A DNA stretch of 6,463 bases from an uncultured Bacteroidota bacterium (GTDB lineage Bacteria > Bacteroidota > Bacteroidia > Chitinophagales > Chitinophagaceae), in assembly GCA_903905685.1 (NCBI GenBank), contig CAIVHI010000140.1, forward strand, positions 1 to 6,463, written 5' to 3'. Below, piece by piece: positions 6,169-6,463 of this stretch. Position numbers and translations under genes: made by a program. Below the pieces are notes generated by a model. It had not been told where the DNA came from. It searched no databases and saw only the letters and a list, made by a program, of their open reading frames with translations. Position 1 is the first letter of the stretch. Every line of letters starts with the position of its first letter.

Positions 6169-6463
6169 TTATTTCGTGAGGGGAGACTGGCCTTCAACGG
6201 TGAAACCCATGCTGCGTGCCGTGCCGGCTACCATGCTCATGGCGCTTTCCAGCGTAAAGCAATTCAAATCGGACATTTTGTCTTTCGCAATTTCTTCCAC
6301 TTGCTCCCAGGTCACCTTGCCCACTTTTTGCCTGTTCGGCTCTTTCGAACCCTTGGGTTGTTTGGCCAATTCCATCAGTTGGACCGCCGCAGGAGGCGTC
6401 TTGATGACGAATTCAAAGCTCTTGTCGGTGTAGACGGTAAGCAGTACAGGAAGGATTTTGCCT
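6169..6463 (-). CDS. rplK: 50S ribosomal protein L11 (uL11), C-terminal part
   Basis: The right edge cuts this gene. The last 97 codons and the stop are present, starting in frame at 6462; the first 45 or so residues are missing, judged from a family length near 142-147. L11 binds the GTPase-associated region of 23S rRNA. Seen: the end of the N-terminal domain, with ILPVLLTVYTDKSFEFVIKT followed by PPAA, then the rRNA-binding C-terminal domain: GSKEPNRQKVGKVTWEQVEE, IAKDKMSDLNCFTLESAM and AGTARSMGF. These match the family consensus closely. The reading frame is open to the window edge, so an apparent start at the internal methionine before ELAKQPKG (6373-6375) is not the true start. It is the first visible gene of the rplK-rplA-rplJ-rplL run. 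Confidence 0.97.
   Translation of the reverse strand, partial: GKILPVLLTVYTDKSFEFVIKTPPAAVQLMELAKQPKGSKEPNRQKVGKVTWEQVEEIAKDKMSDLNCFTLESAMSMVAGTARSMGFTVEGQSPLTK

Overview
The window reads as chromosomal DNA of a member of the Bacteroidota, probably Chitinophagaceae or a close relative. Three things point there: a secreted repeat protein ending in a type IX secretion (T9SS) type A sorting domain, a secretion route largely confined to this phylum; A-rich start contexts without Shine-Dalgarno sequences, even on the ribosomal protein genes; and ribosomal proteins with Bacteroidota-like wording. The family-level placement is inference. No mobile element, CRISPR array, tRNA or rRNA gene is visible.

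Layout. Positions 24-2768 (+) encode a 914-residue exported protein made almost only of ten Ig-like repeats of about 75 residues, with paired cysteines in nine of them, followed by the T9SS tail. A 45-base gap leads to a RimJ/RimL-type GNAT acetyltransferase at 2814-3383 (+). Everything to the right is on the minus strand and converges on it: a TerC-family membrane protein (3452-4198), then, reading leftward from the right edge, the ribosomal protein operon rplK (cut by the edge), rplA, rplJ, rplL (6463 down to 4339). A strong intrinsic terminator (4279-4318) closes the operon 20 bases after rplL.

How the genes work together. L11 and L1 bind separate sites on 23S rRNA. L10 and L12 form the stalk that recruits translational GTPases. 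The 112-base leader before rplJ can fold into a bulged hairpin, a plausible site for feedback control by L10. The left-hand genes have no evident functional link to the operon.

The points most worth a second look are the all-repeat, disulfide-patterned surface protein; the absence of rpoB after rplL, where a strong terminator and a terC gene sit instead; and the hairpin in the rplJ leader. I see no convincing new multi-gene system here. Most of the window is well-understood housekeeping sequence.
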